A stretch of 64,000 nucleotides of DNA from Chara braunii. Its lineage: Eukaryota > Streptophyta > Charophyceae > Charales > Characeae. Of the stretch, positions 36,156 to 47,404 are shown in pieces. How positions within the stretch are numbered: the first letter of the stretch is position 1; every line of letters starts with the position of its first letter. Location of the stretch: assembly GCA_003427395.1 (NCBI GenBank), contig BFEA01000395.1:1277998-1341997 (forward strand). The letters run 5' to 3'. The position numbers and the translations under genes were made by a program. A model generated the notes under the pieces. It ran no database searches and was not told the origin of the DNA. It worked only from the letters and a program-made list of their open reading frames with translations.

Positions 36156-36218
<63 letters not shown>
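36156..36218. repeat. (CT)n microsatellite
   Basis: About 31 TC units, some 390 bp upstream of the candidate exon. Confidence 0.98.
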
Positions 36219-36222
<4 letters not shown>

Positions 36223-36384
36223 GTGCCTCTGTGTGTGTCCCGCGTGCGCTCCCTTCCTCCCAGCCATGTCTCACGAATGGTGGAGGCTGTAGTGAATGCC
36301 TGAGGGTCTTTTCGTCTCCTTGGGAGCGATGCATGTGATACTCCCTACGATTATTAGCTTATGCCAGACGGTCAGGGAATTGTA

Positions 36385-36439
36385 GGCGCCGGCAGATTCG
36401 TGGGTTACGCCGGAACTCCTTTTGTGTTCTGCCGGCGCC
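36385..36439. promoter_or_regulatory. Perfect 12-bp inverted repeat upstream of candidate gene
   Basis: GGCGCCGGCAGA (36,385-36,396) and TCTGCCGGCGCC (36,428-36,439) are exact reverse complements 31 bp apart, about 165 bp before the candidate ATG at 36,606. It could be a binding-site pair or an RNA hairpin. A regulatory role is conjecture. Confidence 0.35.
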
Positions 36440-36605
36440 CGTAGACGGATTTCTTCGTTTGTCCATACTTTTTTGACTGTATTTAGCTCACGTCTTGTCG
36501 ATTTTTTGGGTCCGTTTGACCTGTAAATAGCGCAGTGGATCTGATCAACTGTCGTCCTTTCGGACAGCCAGAGGCGGAGAAGAAGAAGCTCAGAATCTGT
36601 CAGTC

Positions 36606-36774
36606 ATGGCTACTCGGATTGCCAGGCGCGTTGTGCAAGAACTGGCAAGGCAATCTCGCCGAGCACGTGCGACTCACCCGCTCGGATCTCGGGGCTGTGC
36701 ACGGCGCGTCGTAGGTGGAGGGCCTGGAGGGCCTGGCACTCTCGCTCGAGAACTTAGTACAGCGGCTAGCGTCG
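36606..36774 (+). CDS. Candidate first exon, mitochondrial-presequence-like protein
   Basis: ATGGCT in a favourable start context opens 56 codons plus one base, followed directly by GTGAGT, a consensus 5' splice site. The peptide starts MATRIARRVVQELARQSRR and ends ARELSTAASV. It is rich in Arg, Ala and Ser, has no acidic residues in its first ten positions, and looks like a mitochondrial targeting presequence. The upstream leader is pyrimidine/GAAGAAG-rich and not repetitive. If real, the mature protein is encoded by later exons that I could not identify: candidate pieces downstream run into stops. The intron would contain the U6-like relic at 37.2 kb. The product is unknown. Confidence 0.45.
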
Positions 36775-37178
36775 GTGAGTTGCACTTTGATCGCCTCGCC
36801 ATTACATTCTGCTGTCAGCTCCCTCTTCTCCGAAACCTTTAAGGCTTTAATTCGTAATTGAGCCTCCTTTTCGTTTCTCTTTTTCCTTTCCCCCCCTGTC
36901 TTCCTCCTTTTCTCAAGCAAAAAGGCGGGTTGTGTTTAACTTAGGTGTGTGCATAATCGGGCTACCAGGCAGCTCCTCTCTTACCGGCAAATGCTGTAAG
37001 CAGCCTCTAAACATTAATGCGTATCCATCAGAATCTGAACTTATCATGTGCTTAGTGACAGTTACGCATCGGTCATTTACGTAAATGAACCTCTCCGTCA
37101 TTTTCAACGTCGTTGTAGTCTTTCTTGTTCCCCCCGCCGCCGCGCACCCGCCCCCTTCTTCCCAGCTAAACGTCCTTC

Positions 37179-37187
37179 ATGCTAACG

Positions 37188-37219
<32 letters not shown>

Positions 37220-37253
37220 TGCTAATGTTCTCTTAATTTTCCAATTTGAACGG
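37179..37253 (-). pseudogene. U6-like fragment split by a poly(A) insertion with target duplication
   Basis: On the minus strand CCGTTCAAATTGG...GAGAACATTAGCAT follows the U6 5'-middle region (37,219-37,253), then 26 A, then GAGAACGTTAGCAT again (37,179-37,192). The 14-base copies match at 13 positions. A pure A-run flanked by a short duplication is what target-primed insertion of an almost fully truncated LINE or poly(A) RNA would leave. It also carries the GTTC variant seen in the 34.4-kb copy. Confidence 0.65.
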
Positions 37254-38531
37254 CTTTCATCTCCATATTTTTTTCTGCGTGTTATCTACCATGCGCATTC
37301 TGAACAGTCGGATGGTCGATCCTCACCGCTGTGTGTGGATAGTTTGTTTCCCCACCCTTTTCCCCGTGTGTGTGACAGAAGACCACGTGTGTTTGTGTGG
37401 CTGTCCGGGCAGACGTGGTGGAGCGGTGCCGGCGGTTTATGCTGAATTTGATTTGATGTTGTTGTCACCATCGTCTGTTGTCTTTGTGTATGCTGTCTTC
37501 TAGAATCCTCTTATGTAATATATTGTATGGATATGTGCTATTGTGTAAGCTTATCCCGTTCTTAGTATTTTTCTCCCCTTGCTGGCAACGGTGCACGCTG
37601 CGGTTTTATGTGGCAATATCCAGAGTCGTGCTTGCGCGAGGCCCTCTGTTTTCTGTTTCTTTGTTCTTCTTTTTGCTTTTGGAATTAAGCGCATCCTGAT
37701 GACCCAGTTAGACTCGAAAGAACATTGCGGCTCGTACTTCTCTTTGTTGTGCCCTTTTATTCCTTTCCGTCGACGGCTCACCCGGCTATTCTTTGTGGCA
37801 ATACCGAAGCGCATAAAGTCTCACTGTGATTTTCCGCCCTTTCGTGTTTTCTTGTCAATGTGTTCTGCTGTGGCCGTGCTGTCTACCCCCTTTTCTTCTC
37901 AATGCGCTCTGCTGTCTACGACCTCTTCTTTTTTTTCTCATGACCCGAATTATAGTCCGAGCTGGACGTAGCTGACTGAAATTACGGCCAGGGCTCAGTC
38001 CAAAACGTCCTAGTGAGTATGCTCTGTGTTTCACGCTTTTTTTTTTTTTTGCCTCCTAGTTGATGGATAGTATTATAAATAGTGATTGTGACAGTATTTG
38101 CGCCCCCCCCCCCCCCCCTCTCCCTCCCTCCCCTCTTTTACTGTTGATATTCGAGAGTATCTTTCTGTCTCTCTTTTCTTCCCCTTCTCCAGTGTGGTGG
38201 ATGGAAGGGTCTTCCTGTGTATATTTACACTAGCTTTGCGCTCGTATTGGAACACTACCTTCTACTTCAACAATTCCCCACAGCAGGGGAGCTGCTTGTG
38301 ATTATGGCTCCCCTTTTGTGAGCCAGCTTCATCTAGCTAGCTCTTCTTCATTTGATTTTGGCCGTCAGACTTGGAACGAAGTGATGACTGAAAATGGGCA
38401 CTCTACTAAGCGGTCGTAGTTAGCTTGAAAGAACGGCTGGTCAATTCGTTATCTGACTCGAATGGCGGCGAACTTAATTCCTCGATCATCCTCCTCGTCC
38501 CAAGACGTTCTCTTTCCTCACCCCCCCCGCT

Positions 38532-38532
<1 letters not shown>

Positions 38533-38610
<78 letters not shown>
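38533..38610. repeat. (CA)n microsatellite
   Basis: About 39 CA units after a C-run. Confidence 0.98.
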
Positions 38611-38614
<4 letters not shown>

Positions 38615-39079
38615 TGTTGTGTCCATCTCATCCGATGACAGGACTCGCCTGGTCAGTCTATTAACAGTTACATGTGTGTACCATTCACTGGTGTTCAGGC
38701 ACATGGGCTGGCGTTCCAAAACTATACTGGATCACTTCTCAGGTATATATTATAGTCAATCTGAGCAAGAAACAGGTGAAAAAAAAAGAGCTGAAAGAAC
38801 GGCTGGTCAATGCATGACGTCGCTGGCTTTGTGAATTGTTTTCAATGATGATCGGCAGATCACGGTTGCAGCTTTACTGTTCATTAGCTGATGTTTCCGT
38901 GTCGACAAATGTGAGTCGATCGGTCAAGCGTTCAAACTCTGTGAGATCTTTTACAGTAAGAGGAAATTTAAACCGAAAAGCCGTCGAGATTCCGCCTTTC
39001 ATGTATGTATTCGGTGACAGGCTCACGACGAAGTCGCTCTTAACATGTGCGTCAGGGCGAGTCGATTTGTGCCGATAAT

Positions 39080-39201
39080 GGGTCTCGCTTCACTACGCTC
39101 GAAATGCACAAAAGACAAAATTCATGGCCGTTTATCTTTCCATCTTCTTGCGGAAGATTCACTTTCGTTTTGCACATTTCGAGACTAGTGGAGCGAGGCC
39201 C
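39080..39201. repeat. Imperfect hairpin, arms about 34 bp
   Basis: 39,080-39,112 pairs with 39,167-39,201: GGGTCTCGCTTCACTA and CTCGAAATGCACAAAA against TTTTGCACATTTCGAG and TAGTGGAGCGAGGCCC. The loop is about 54 bp. Size and mismatch pattern would fit a microRNA-type precursor or a small MITE. Neither is shown. Confidence 0.55.
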
Positions 39202-39652
39202 AATGTCTCGGTTATGCAGATGTGTCCGATGATGTCACCCGTCTGACGCTTTCTTTTTTTCGGGGGGGGGGGTACGTTTCCTTTGTGGAAAACGGATCAG
39301 TCTTTATCGCGTGCATAGTCTTTAACAGGACTCTTCGAGTTATGGGTCAACATTTCTAAATATGCATAATTCAGGCACCCGAGAAAAAAATAAAATAAAG
39401 AATAAAAATAATTCAGGCACCCGAGGGGTATTAAATAGTCGTCACTACGAGCTGTTATTGACTGACTAAAGGGATATAGAGCAAAAGAACAAATGGATAA
39501 TTGATCAGATTGTTGGGTAAAAGGGAAACGTGAAAGCCTTCCCACGTATGGGTGGCTAAGCAGGTCCTGGTCCTGGAGGATTGCCCCGCCACGCTCATCG
39601 ACTTAAAGTTCAACCGCGTCAGCACAAGCCATTAGTATATCTGCAAAGTATG

Positions 39653-39683
<31 letters not shown>

Positions 39684-40011
39684 GAAATGCATTTTGTTTC
39701 GTTTCTGTCCGTATTGATGGATGTAAATTGCGGAGGGGAAAGTAGAAAAAAAAAAAAAAAAAAAAACGGAAAAGAGCTGTACCTCGATTACTACGATTAG
39801 ACAACTGGAAACTGAATAGAGTTTTCCTTACTACCGTAGTTGGCAAACATTCAATTTTGGTTCTGAGAAACGGTGAGATCTTTCAGCGGTTGCACACTAG
39901 AGGCAGCGTTTCACTTGCAAGGATCACGAGAGAGAGAATAATGGCCCTAGATAGCAGCGAACGTCGATCCGTGCAAGTGTAATCTCGCCTCGGGACTCCA
40001 TGCAGGTTCAA

Positions 40012-40089
<78 letters not shown>
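40012..40089. repeat. (ATT)n tract, AAT-repeat tail of LINE-B
   Basis: About 26 ATT units with one interruption. On the minus strand it is an (AAT)n tail directly after the LINE 3'-terminal motif (40,090-40,215), so the microsatellite most likely arose from the element's own 3' tail. Confidence 0.8.
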
Positions 40090-41693
40090 GAAGAACAACC
40101 CGACTGGATGCTAGGGGTGCTGGTAAGAGCAGACACCGCTAGCATTCCCGGGGAGGCTCCATCTATTGGTGGGGAGCAGCACCTGCTCGCAAGCGGGTCC
40201 AGCGTCCCTGAACATTGTAGCTGTTTGCTTGATCACACTTATAATTGTGATGGCAGTCAGCCGCAGGGCTCACCTACGAAGTACAGAAATAGGGAAGTAG
40301 AGCTACAGAATTGTCTGAGTTGCTTGCCTGCCTGACCACCTATATTGAGTGGTAGTATACACAGATCACATGTCTGCCGCTGTGACACTAATCTTTTTTC
40401 TTTCTTTTTTTTAATGGTTTGCACTTATTCAAATTGAATCAGGAGGCCGGGAATGCTCCACAAACAACCCGGGCTGGGGCCATTACCCAGTTTAGGCTCA
40501 AGGCTGGAAACCGGGTCCAGCGTCCCATCTGTCTGCAAACACGAAACAGCAAATGGACAATGAAAAAAGCAACCTCAAAACAAGAATTGGCCTAACAACC
40601 TCAAAACAAGAATTGGCCTAACGAAAGCGACCAGAATTAAAGAGGAAACCAACTACCTCAGTAAGCATCTTGACCATTCGAAGTTCAGCGCTCATGAACA
40701 GGAGCAAATCAAATGTCCGCAAACTCAGGACAACAAGTGGTCCAAAAGGAAACTGTTACAGAAATAAAGAGAGAATCTAACTACAGAAGTGAAGTGCATT
40801 GGCGAGTCAGGGACCAACACCCCATATGGCTGCACCCTCCAGAGTGAAACGAGCCAGACCAGGAAGGCAGTGGAATATTTTTACCCAGCTTCGCTTACGC
40901 TCACAATTCAGAGGAGAATCTTGCCTAAGTTGGCTTCGGGATTAACCAGGGTGAGAAGACCAGTCCGCCTTTGGGACCTGGTTTGACCAGCTTGTGATCT
41001 ATACCCCATGTTTTCCAAAACCAGGATGTTCCTTTTCGGGCAGCACCGCCCTTTGCCTTGCGGTACCAATCGGACCAAATACAATGCCGGCGTACAACGC
41101 CAGCATAATGTTGGCATGGCAAGTTTAAGCTGAACATCTTCACACCGTTCCTGTTGAAATGTATGCGAGTTTCTCTACTTCCAAATGGTGGTCATAATAA
41201 TGGCTCTAAAAGTCTGCGCTACCCGGCAGGCTGGGTTGTCATTTCTGTTGGCCATTGGCGAGATGCCCGATAAAATAAACTCATCCGTACAGCTGAAGGA
41301 CAGGCACGGTAGACTTGACCAGTGTCCTCGCCACCAGGACCAAAGGGGCAATCTAACCAAAGATGGTGGTTGGTCTCCCATGCCCACTGACAGAGAGAGC
41401 ACACTGTTGAAACTTCCATTCCTCAACTTGCCAGGGAGGTTGCAGTGGGTATAATTAACATTGACTGCTGCCACAGCAGACTCCCCAGTCTTTCAGAGGG
41501 CAGCTTCTTGAGGAGCTACCAATGCTTTTCCTGAGTTTCTTTGTTGTAGTCCATCAGTGCTAACTCCTGTCTGTGCTTGCTCACCACGTCGAAAGGGCAA
41601 CATGGTGGCCGTTCTCTCAGCAGGCCGGTGCCAATCTTGGATGTAAAGCCGTCCATAGGGATAGCAGCTGTCCCATGTTGGATTGCAGTGATC
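40012..41693 (-). pseudogene. LINE-B, 3' half: zinc finger, C-terminus, 3' UTR and tail
   Basis: The minus strand encodes, with frameshifts, CSLCQWAWETNHHLWLDC (about 41,350-41,402), the CxxC...HHxxxxC finger typical of the end of LINE ORF2. A decayed C-terminus follows (to about 40,900), then a 3' UTR with GGACGCTGGACCCGG-type sequence twice (near 40,500 and 40,200), the CTCCCCACCAATAGATGGAGCC motif (at 40,147-40,170) and the (AAT)n tail. The coding sequence is cut at 41,693 by the chromovirus. The RT half resumes beyond 49,719 in the same orientation. Several stops make it inactive. Confidence 0.8.
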
Positions 41694-41698
41694 CATAA
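41694..41698. repeat. Target-site duplication CATAA (left)
   Basis: CATAA precedes the left LTR (TG...), and the same five bases follow the right LTR at 49,719-49,723. Five bp is normal for Ty3 integrases. Confidence 0.85.
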
Positions 41699-42880
41699 TG
41701 TAATGAACCCAGTCTGGCAGGTACTCAGAAAACGTCAAACATCAATAGTCTCATCATCTGCATCAAAGTCTCCAAATCACGAATTGATAACTCAAACAGT
41801 ATCTCATTACCATCAAAAGAAGAGAGTGGAGGGGGAACAGACAAAGGAGAAGATGAAAGATCACACAGTAATAATCCCTTCAGATCCCTCTCCTTCTCCG
41901 GGCTTCTTCCCTCTCCACGTCAACAATGATAATAAGTATATTCCTGATCACACAATAGTGCCACATGGCACTTAATCTCGTGAAGACCATGAAGACATAG
42001 CAGATTCAAGTGATGATGTCAACCTCCGGTGAGTACCTGCCCTCCATCCACAGATGCCGATCTTCCTCCTCCTCGCAACCAGTCACCTCATGTAGACAGC
42101 GTGGACAATGCCACGTCAGCAGTCGAGACAGGTGGCATGCGCCACATCATCATTGAAGACTAGGAGTAACGCGACATCAGCATGCAACATAGTCCAGAGG
42201 CAACGCCACATCATCATGCAATGTAGACCAGAGGCAGCGCCACATCAGCATGCCATGAAGACCAGTGGCAGCGCCACATCAGCATGCCATGAAGACCAGA
42301 GGCAGTGCCACATCAGCATGCCAGGAAGACCAGAGGCAGTGCCTCATCAGCATTGTCTGGCGCATAGAAGAAGCGCCAGCATGCTGCCTCCACCTTGTGC
42401 TGTTGTTCGCAACGCCTGTGCACAGCCAGCATGTAGCTAGTGTCGCGCCAGCATGAAGCCAGCATCCAGTCAAAGTCAAGCCAGCGTCAAAGCAGCATAG
42501 CAAGGCTGAATGCTTGACTCACTCGAGGCCAGCCTTAAGTAACAGTTGTCGAGGTTGTCTGGCCTCGGGTGCTCTTCCCACAATCGTCCAGATTGACTTA
42601 CAACTGTGGGCCCGGATCGTACAGTTGCAGACTTCTCCCTAGGGCTTGATGCTGTCTGGGTACCTGCATACAAACAAATGTGTGTGCTTGACCAGCGGCC
42701 TGGGCTAGGTACCTTCGGACTTTGACTGTTGGGATCACGACAGTTGACCAAAGTCAATTGTCACACGTCCAGGCCCTGAGTCTTGTGTGAGGTCCTTTTT
42801 GCCCCCGATTTCGGCCTCGGCTGAGGGCGGCCGAGTTGGCCCTCAAACTATCCACGAGACATATGGCATGGGTTATTGCA
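41699..42880 (-). repeat. 3' LTR of the chromovirus
   Basis: 1,182 bp, TG...CA. Matches 48,498-49,718 over its whole length with scattered substitutions. It holds six units of the 34-bp tandem repeat (42,157-42,360), against seven in the 5' LTR. Confidence 0.9.
42157..42360. repeat. 34-bp tandem repeat in 3' LTR, six units
   Basis: Units begin AGACCAGAGGCAGCGCCACA or close variants, at 42157, 42191, 42225, 42259, 42293 and 42327. Exact 34-base period. Confidence 0.9.
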
Positions 42881-42922
42881 TTCCTGTCGGCCCAGTTTTC
42901 GAGTTCCATTGCAAAAAATACA

Positions 42923-43280
42923 TTAATTCTCACTTAACCCACGTTCATATGCAACAACAATATCAGGAGCAGTGGGTAGTTTTTTCCTACTAAACCATCT
43001 GGCTTCAGATGGAGGTTGGGATTTGAACTTTACCTTGTACTGCTTCTGAGGTTGTCCTCTGCCACATGTGAAAAATAGCCATGTTCCATTAATATTCTTT
43101 CAACTTCATAGCCTCCATTCATAGAGGGCATAAACGGAGATGGTCTGTTCGAAAAGTTATCACTTTCTATGTAGAGTAGCAGTTTAGACGCATGAAAGAC
43201 AAGGTATGTCCTTAGATGTGGAGGTACATCTATACGATAGGAAGGTCCATCTTCACCTCCAATTACTTTGAGAACTTCCT
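42923..43280 (-). pseudogene. Integrase tail and chromodomain of the chromovirus
   Basis: The minus-strand frame gives GGEDGPSYRIDVP, a GPY/F-like integrase tail, then YEVERILMEHGYF (43,112-43,074), a frameshift, then QYKVKFKSQPPSEARWF (about 43,045-42,992) and a final TAA at 42,923. Y-x-VE-x-IL and YxVKxK...PxSExxW are the hallmark positions of a chromodomain, which directs chromoviruses to marked chromatin. One frameshift lies between the halves. Confidence 0.8.
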
Positions 43281-44330
43281 AGGGCCCGTAGTAGACAGGT
43301 AGCAGTTTCTGAGACACATCTTCTTCTAGGGAAAACTCTTTAGACTTAACCCAAACAAAGTTCTCTTCTTGGAATTGCGAAGGACGACGATGTTTATCAG
43401 CTTTATTAGCTTGTTCTATCATTTGCAGTTGGGATTTCTGTATGTTTTCCTTCACCTTCTTAATTTCTTTTTCATACAAAATTGCGAATTCATGCGTTTC
43501 TGGGGGTAGCCTCTGAATCTGGTCCCCGGTTAGTGCATCAATGGGACACCTAGGCTTCCATTCTTTATGCAGTGCGTTAAGTGTTCTACCTGTGACAATA
43601 TGTATAATGTTATTATAAGCACTAACAATTTTAGGCAAGTTCTCATCCACTAATCTGGTTAGGGTGGACATACATTCGCGAAAGTTGTTGGCAAAGACGA
43701 TTCATTTGTTCAGTTTGGTCATTCGTTTCAGGATGTCTGTCTGACGATATGGTCAACTTGGTCCCATAGACGTCCATCAACTTTTGTCGCTGTACACTGG
43801 TGAACCGAACATGTGAGATACGATGGTTTTGGAAAATCCATACTCAGAGACTCATTGCATTTGAAACTTTTGAATGATGAGTTTGGTTCTAACTTCAACA
43901 GGCAAAGGAATAAACATAGCATACTGAGAGAATCTATCGACGATGACGATTACCTGACTGTTGTCGTTTCGACTTTTAGTGAGACTCATAAAGTCAATTG
44001 AAATAGACTCATTTGACTCACTTGGAATTGACAGCGATCTCAATAGTCCCATCGGATTCTCATGTGAGGGCTTGTTCCTCTCACAAACAAGACAAGTTCG
44101 CACATACGTTAGTATATCTTCCTTTATTCCTTTGCATTCAAAACGTTCACGCACATCGACATACGTTTTCTTAAAACCAAAGTGACCTTCCACATCATGA
44201 CATTCCCTAATTATTAAACTCTTGATTGATTCTAGGTGAGGAATGCATAATCTTTCTTCGGTTTTATCTAGCAAGAAGAGTAAGCCATCAATTATTCGAT
44301 ATTTCGAAAATAACTCAGGGTTCTTTCGCA
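43281..44330 (-). pseudogene. Integrase core of the chromovirus
   Basis: The HHCC zinc-binding module is visible (ECHDVEGHFGF...CLVCERNK, about 44,210-44,080), then SIDFMSLTKSRNDNSQVIVI with the first catalytic Asp (about 44,015), then DRFSQYAMFIPL. Downstream the frame breaks near 43,850 and 43,700. The C-terminal stretch 43,279-43,671 (130 codons) is open again. Decayed, not functional. Confidence 0.85.
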
Positions 44331-44390
44331 GAGTCTCAATGATAGGACTCCAAATAGGATCAGTCCCATAACCCTGGCGGATCTGTTCTT

Positions 44391-44990
44391 TCAGTTCATT
44401 TTCGATATCGAGATAGGAGACATGGCTCCAAAGAAATTTGCACGCCTAGACAAAGCATCCGCAACAACGTTAGACTTACCTTTGATGGTTTTCACCTCAA
44501 AGTTAAAAGTGTCAAGGAAAGCGGACCACCTTACCAACTTGTTGGAAAGCTTAGGCGAAATCTTGATCCACTTTAAGGTAGAGTGGTCAGAGTAGATAGT
44601 GAAATGCCTCTCTAACAAGTAGTGCTTCCAGGTATCTAGTGCAACAAGTAAGACATACGATTCCCTTTCATATGTGGAGTTGACCACTTTCTCTAACGGA
44701 AGTCTCCTGGACATAAACTCGACAAGTCTATATCCCTTACCATCGTCTTGCTGTAGCACAACCCCAATCCCATACTGACTTGCGTTAATCGTGACGATGA
44801 AAGGAAGAGAAGGATCAACAATATTTAGGACAGGGTAGTGAATCAGAACTTGCTTTAAGGCAATCTTTGTCCCATAACCAAGGTTTTTCTTTTTTTAGTA
44901 ATTTTCTCATGAGAGCAGCTATCAAGGAGAAGTTCCTGACGAACTTCCTATAGTAGCTAGCAAGTCCTAAGAAATATCTCAGTTCATTTA
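44391..44990 (-). pseudogene. RNase H domain of the chromovirus
   Basis: Open from 44,759 to 44,391: GYRLVEFMSRRLPLEKVVNS, then ALDTWKHYLLERHFTIYSDH with the catalytic-type Asp, HSTLKW, and the closing VVADALSRR typical of Ty3 polyproteins. The upstream part (44,760-44,990) has frameshifts. Confidence 0.88.
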
Positions 44991-45006
44991 TAGTCTTAGG
45001 TTGTGG

Positions 45007-45700
45007 TCAATCTCTGATTGGTGTAATCTTGAAGTTCTTTTCTTCAGGACTTGGTCCTTCCTCGTTCACTATATGCCCTAAGTACAAGACTTCAAGCTTA
45101 GCGAACTCAGATTTTTTCGGATTCAGTTTGAAGTTGCCCTCGCGCAACTTCTGCAAGATCATTTGTAGGTGTTTCTCGTGATCTTCCGATGTCTTACTGT
45201 ACACTAGAATATCGTCGAGATAGACTACTACGAATTGATCGAGCCATTGTCGGAACAATTCGTTCATGGAGCTTTGGAAGGTTGCAGGCGTGTTGGTCAA
45301 ACCGAAAGGCATAACCACAAACTCGTAATGATCGTACGTGGTTCGGAATGCCGTCTTGTGTTGAACCTCAGGAGCCACCTTGATCTGGTGGTACCTTGAC
45401 TTGAGATCAATCTTGCTGAAGTATTTGCACCCCTGCAACTGATCCAATAGATCGTCAATACGAGGAAGAGGCTTCGCGTTTTTGACAGTGACGGAGTTCA
45501 TCCACGATAATCTATACATAGACGAAGTTCTCTTTCCTTTTTGGGCACAAATAAGACAGGTGCACCGTGAGATGAGCTAGGGCGAATCCATCCTTTGTCA
45601 GTAAGTTCTTGCAACCACTTTCGAAGTTCCTCAAGTTCCCTGGGAGACATTCGGTAAATGGGACCCTTGGGAATCTTGCTTCCGGAAATGATCTCGATTG
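45007..45700 (-). pseudogene. Reverse transcriptase of the chromovirus
   Basis: 170 open codons (45,519-45,007) contain the Ty3 RT blocks in order: KPLPRIDDLLDQLQG, YFSKIDLKSRYHQIKV, FVVMPFGLTNTPATFQ, then VVVYLDDILVYSK with the YLDD catalytic box, and LGHIVNEEG. The N-terminal part (GWIRPSSSHGAPVLFVPKK, RLCIDYRG) lies in a different frame (45,700-45,498), so one frameshift separates them. Confidence 0.93.
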
Positions 45701-46511
45701 TGTGCTTAATAGCACGCTCAGTAATTCCCGTCGGCTCAGTTTGCAAGTCCTTGTATTCGTCGAGAAGTTTTTCAATAGAAGGTGGGTTGGCTGAGGAACA
45801 TTCACCTACTCGCTTGACAAGCACCATCATCATCTCCTTATCCAACTTCTTCTTTACTACCATTGATCGAAAAACTGGGTAACTCATACAACAGAAAGAT
45901 AAAGTAGAGTCAGAGTCATACATATGATATAATTTTATAGCACGCAGTTCGGACTTTTCGTCGTTGAGTTTGACAAGTTTATTTTTGAACCTTACCTTTG
46001 GGTCGGTTTCCTCGTGCCAATCCATTCCCAGAATCATGTCGAATGGTAGGTTTTTTTCTATTAGGAAGGATATCTCATGTAGTATCTTCTTTCCTTCCTT
46101 AATTCTGAAATGACACTTGACACAATCGACATATTGAGAGATAGTGATCATGCTCTTGTCAGCCAGTATAGATGTGATAGGTTAAGGTAAATCCTTTACC
46201 TTCATTCCCATATGCAACTTACGAATTGCCTTCTCAGTGATGTAAGACCGTGTTGATCACGGATCTAAAAGGGCATCTATTCACGTGTGCACAATCTCAA
46301 TATCTGCGATCATCAACTTACCCTTAGACTTAGCTTTCTTCGCTCATGAACTCTGTAGTGCTATGATTTCATTGTTGAGCTCATAAAGGGAATCGTCCAG
46401 TGAGACAAAACAAAGTACTGTGTCAGGGTGGTCTGGACAACGGGCGGAAGAAGAGCCATCCTCTGTTTTGAGAGTCGAAGGGGTTGTAGGCGCCTTACCT
46501 TTATCTTTGTC
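45646..46511 (-). repeat. Internal tandem duplication, copy 1 (866 bp, protease to RT start)
   Basis: Starts GACATTCGGTAAATGGGACC and ends TTTATCTTTGTC. The copy at 46,512-47,362 abuts it directly. It encodes, on minus, protease-region blocks such as PFDMILGMDWHEE and the start of RT. Both copies carry the same stop in the protease active-site region, so the stop predates the duplication. Confidence 0.9.
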
Positions 46512-47362
46512 GACATTCGGTAAATGAGATCCTTGGGAATCTTACTTTCGGGAATGATCACGATTGTGTGCTTAATACCACGCTCAGTAATTCCCGTCGG
46601 CTCAGTTTGCAAGTCCTTGTATTCGTCGAGAAGTTTTTCGATAAAAGGTGGGTAGGATGAAAAACATTCACCTACTCGCTTGACAAACACCATCTTCTGA
46701 TCCAATTTCTTCTTTATTACCATTGATTGGGAAGATGGGTAACTCATACGGCAGAAAGATAGAGTAGAGTCAGAGTATGACCTATGATATAGTTTTATGG
46801 CACGCAGTTTGGACTTTTCGTCCTTGAGTTTGACAATTTTATCTTTGAACCTTACCTCGGGGTTGGCTTCCTCGTGCCAATCCATTCCCAGAATCATGTC
46901 AAATGGTAGGTTTTTTTATATTAGGAAGGATATCTCATGTAGTATCTTCTTGCCTTCCTTAATTCCGAAATGACACTTGACACGATCGACGTATTGAGAG
47001 ACAATGATCGTGCTCTTGTCAGCTAGTATAGACGTGATAGGTCTAGGTAAATCCTTTATCTTCATTCCCAAATGCAACTTACAAATTGCCTTCTCTGAGA
47101 TGTAAGACCGCGTTGATCACGGATCCAACAGGGCACCTACTCACGTGTGCGCAATCTCAATATCTGTGATCATCAACTCACCCTTCGCCCATGAACTTTG
47201 TAGTGCTATGAGTTTATTGCCGAGCTCATCAAGGGAATCGTCCAGTGAGACATAACAAAGTACAGTGTCAGGGTGGTCTGGACGACGGGCGGAAGAAAAA
47301 ACATCCTCTGCTTTGAGAGTCGAAGGGGTAGAAGGGGTTGTAGGCGCCCCTTTATCTTTGTC
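46512..47362 (-). repeat. Internal tandem duplication, copy 2 (851 bp)
   Basis: Collinear with copy 1 but with independent substitutions and small indels, about 90% alike by eye. The protease motif reads LLDP-stop-STRSYIS, with TGA (plus 47,117-47,119) at the position where Gly would be expected. Copy 1 has TGA at 46,257-46,259. Because the copies have diverged, the duplication is old. Confidence 0.9.
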
Positions 47363-47404
47363 TAATCCCTTTGACTGAGTAGGAGCTACTCCTACTAGAT
47401 GCTC

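Larger units (their letters stand above)
36775..40011. other. Candidate intron and intergenic DNA, exons not resolved
   Basis: Contains a U6-like relic, a CA microsatellite, a hairpin and homopolymers (T 37,193-37,218; C 38,103-38,117; T 39,655-39,683; A 39,747-39,766). GAAAGAACGGCTGGTCAAT occurs twice (38,427 and 38,793). Possible exon edges such as TTATAG before 37,953 and GTGAGT at 38,011 and 38,909 are present, but the enclosed frames are short or stop-containing, so I do not assign exons. Confidence 0.4.

Noticed and set aside
38406-38664. Frames of Thr-His, Cys-Val or Arg-Glu runs over microsatellites (also at 4.2, 5.7, 6.2, 10.5 and 36.2 kb)
   Set aside because: They are translations of CA, GT, GA and CT repeats with no coding support.
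39883-40335. Poly-Asn and poly-Ile frames
   Set aside because: They translate the ATT tail of LINE-B.
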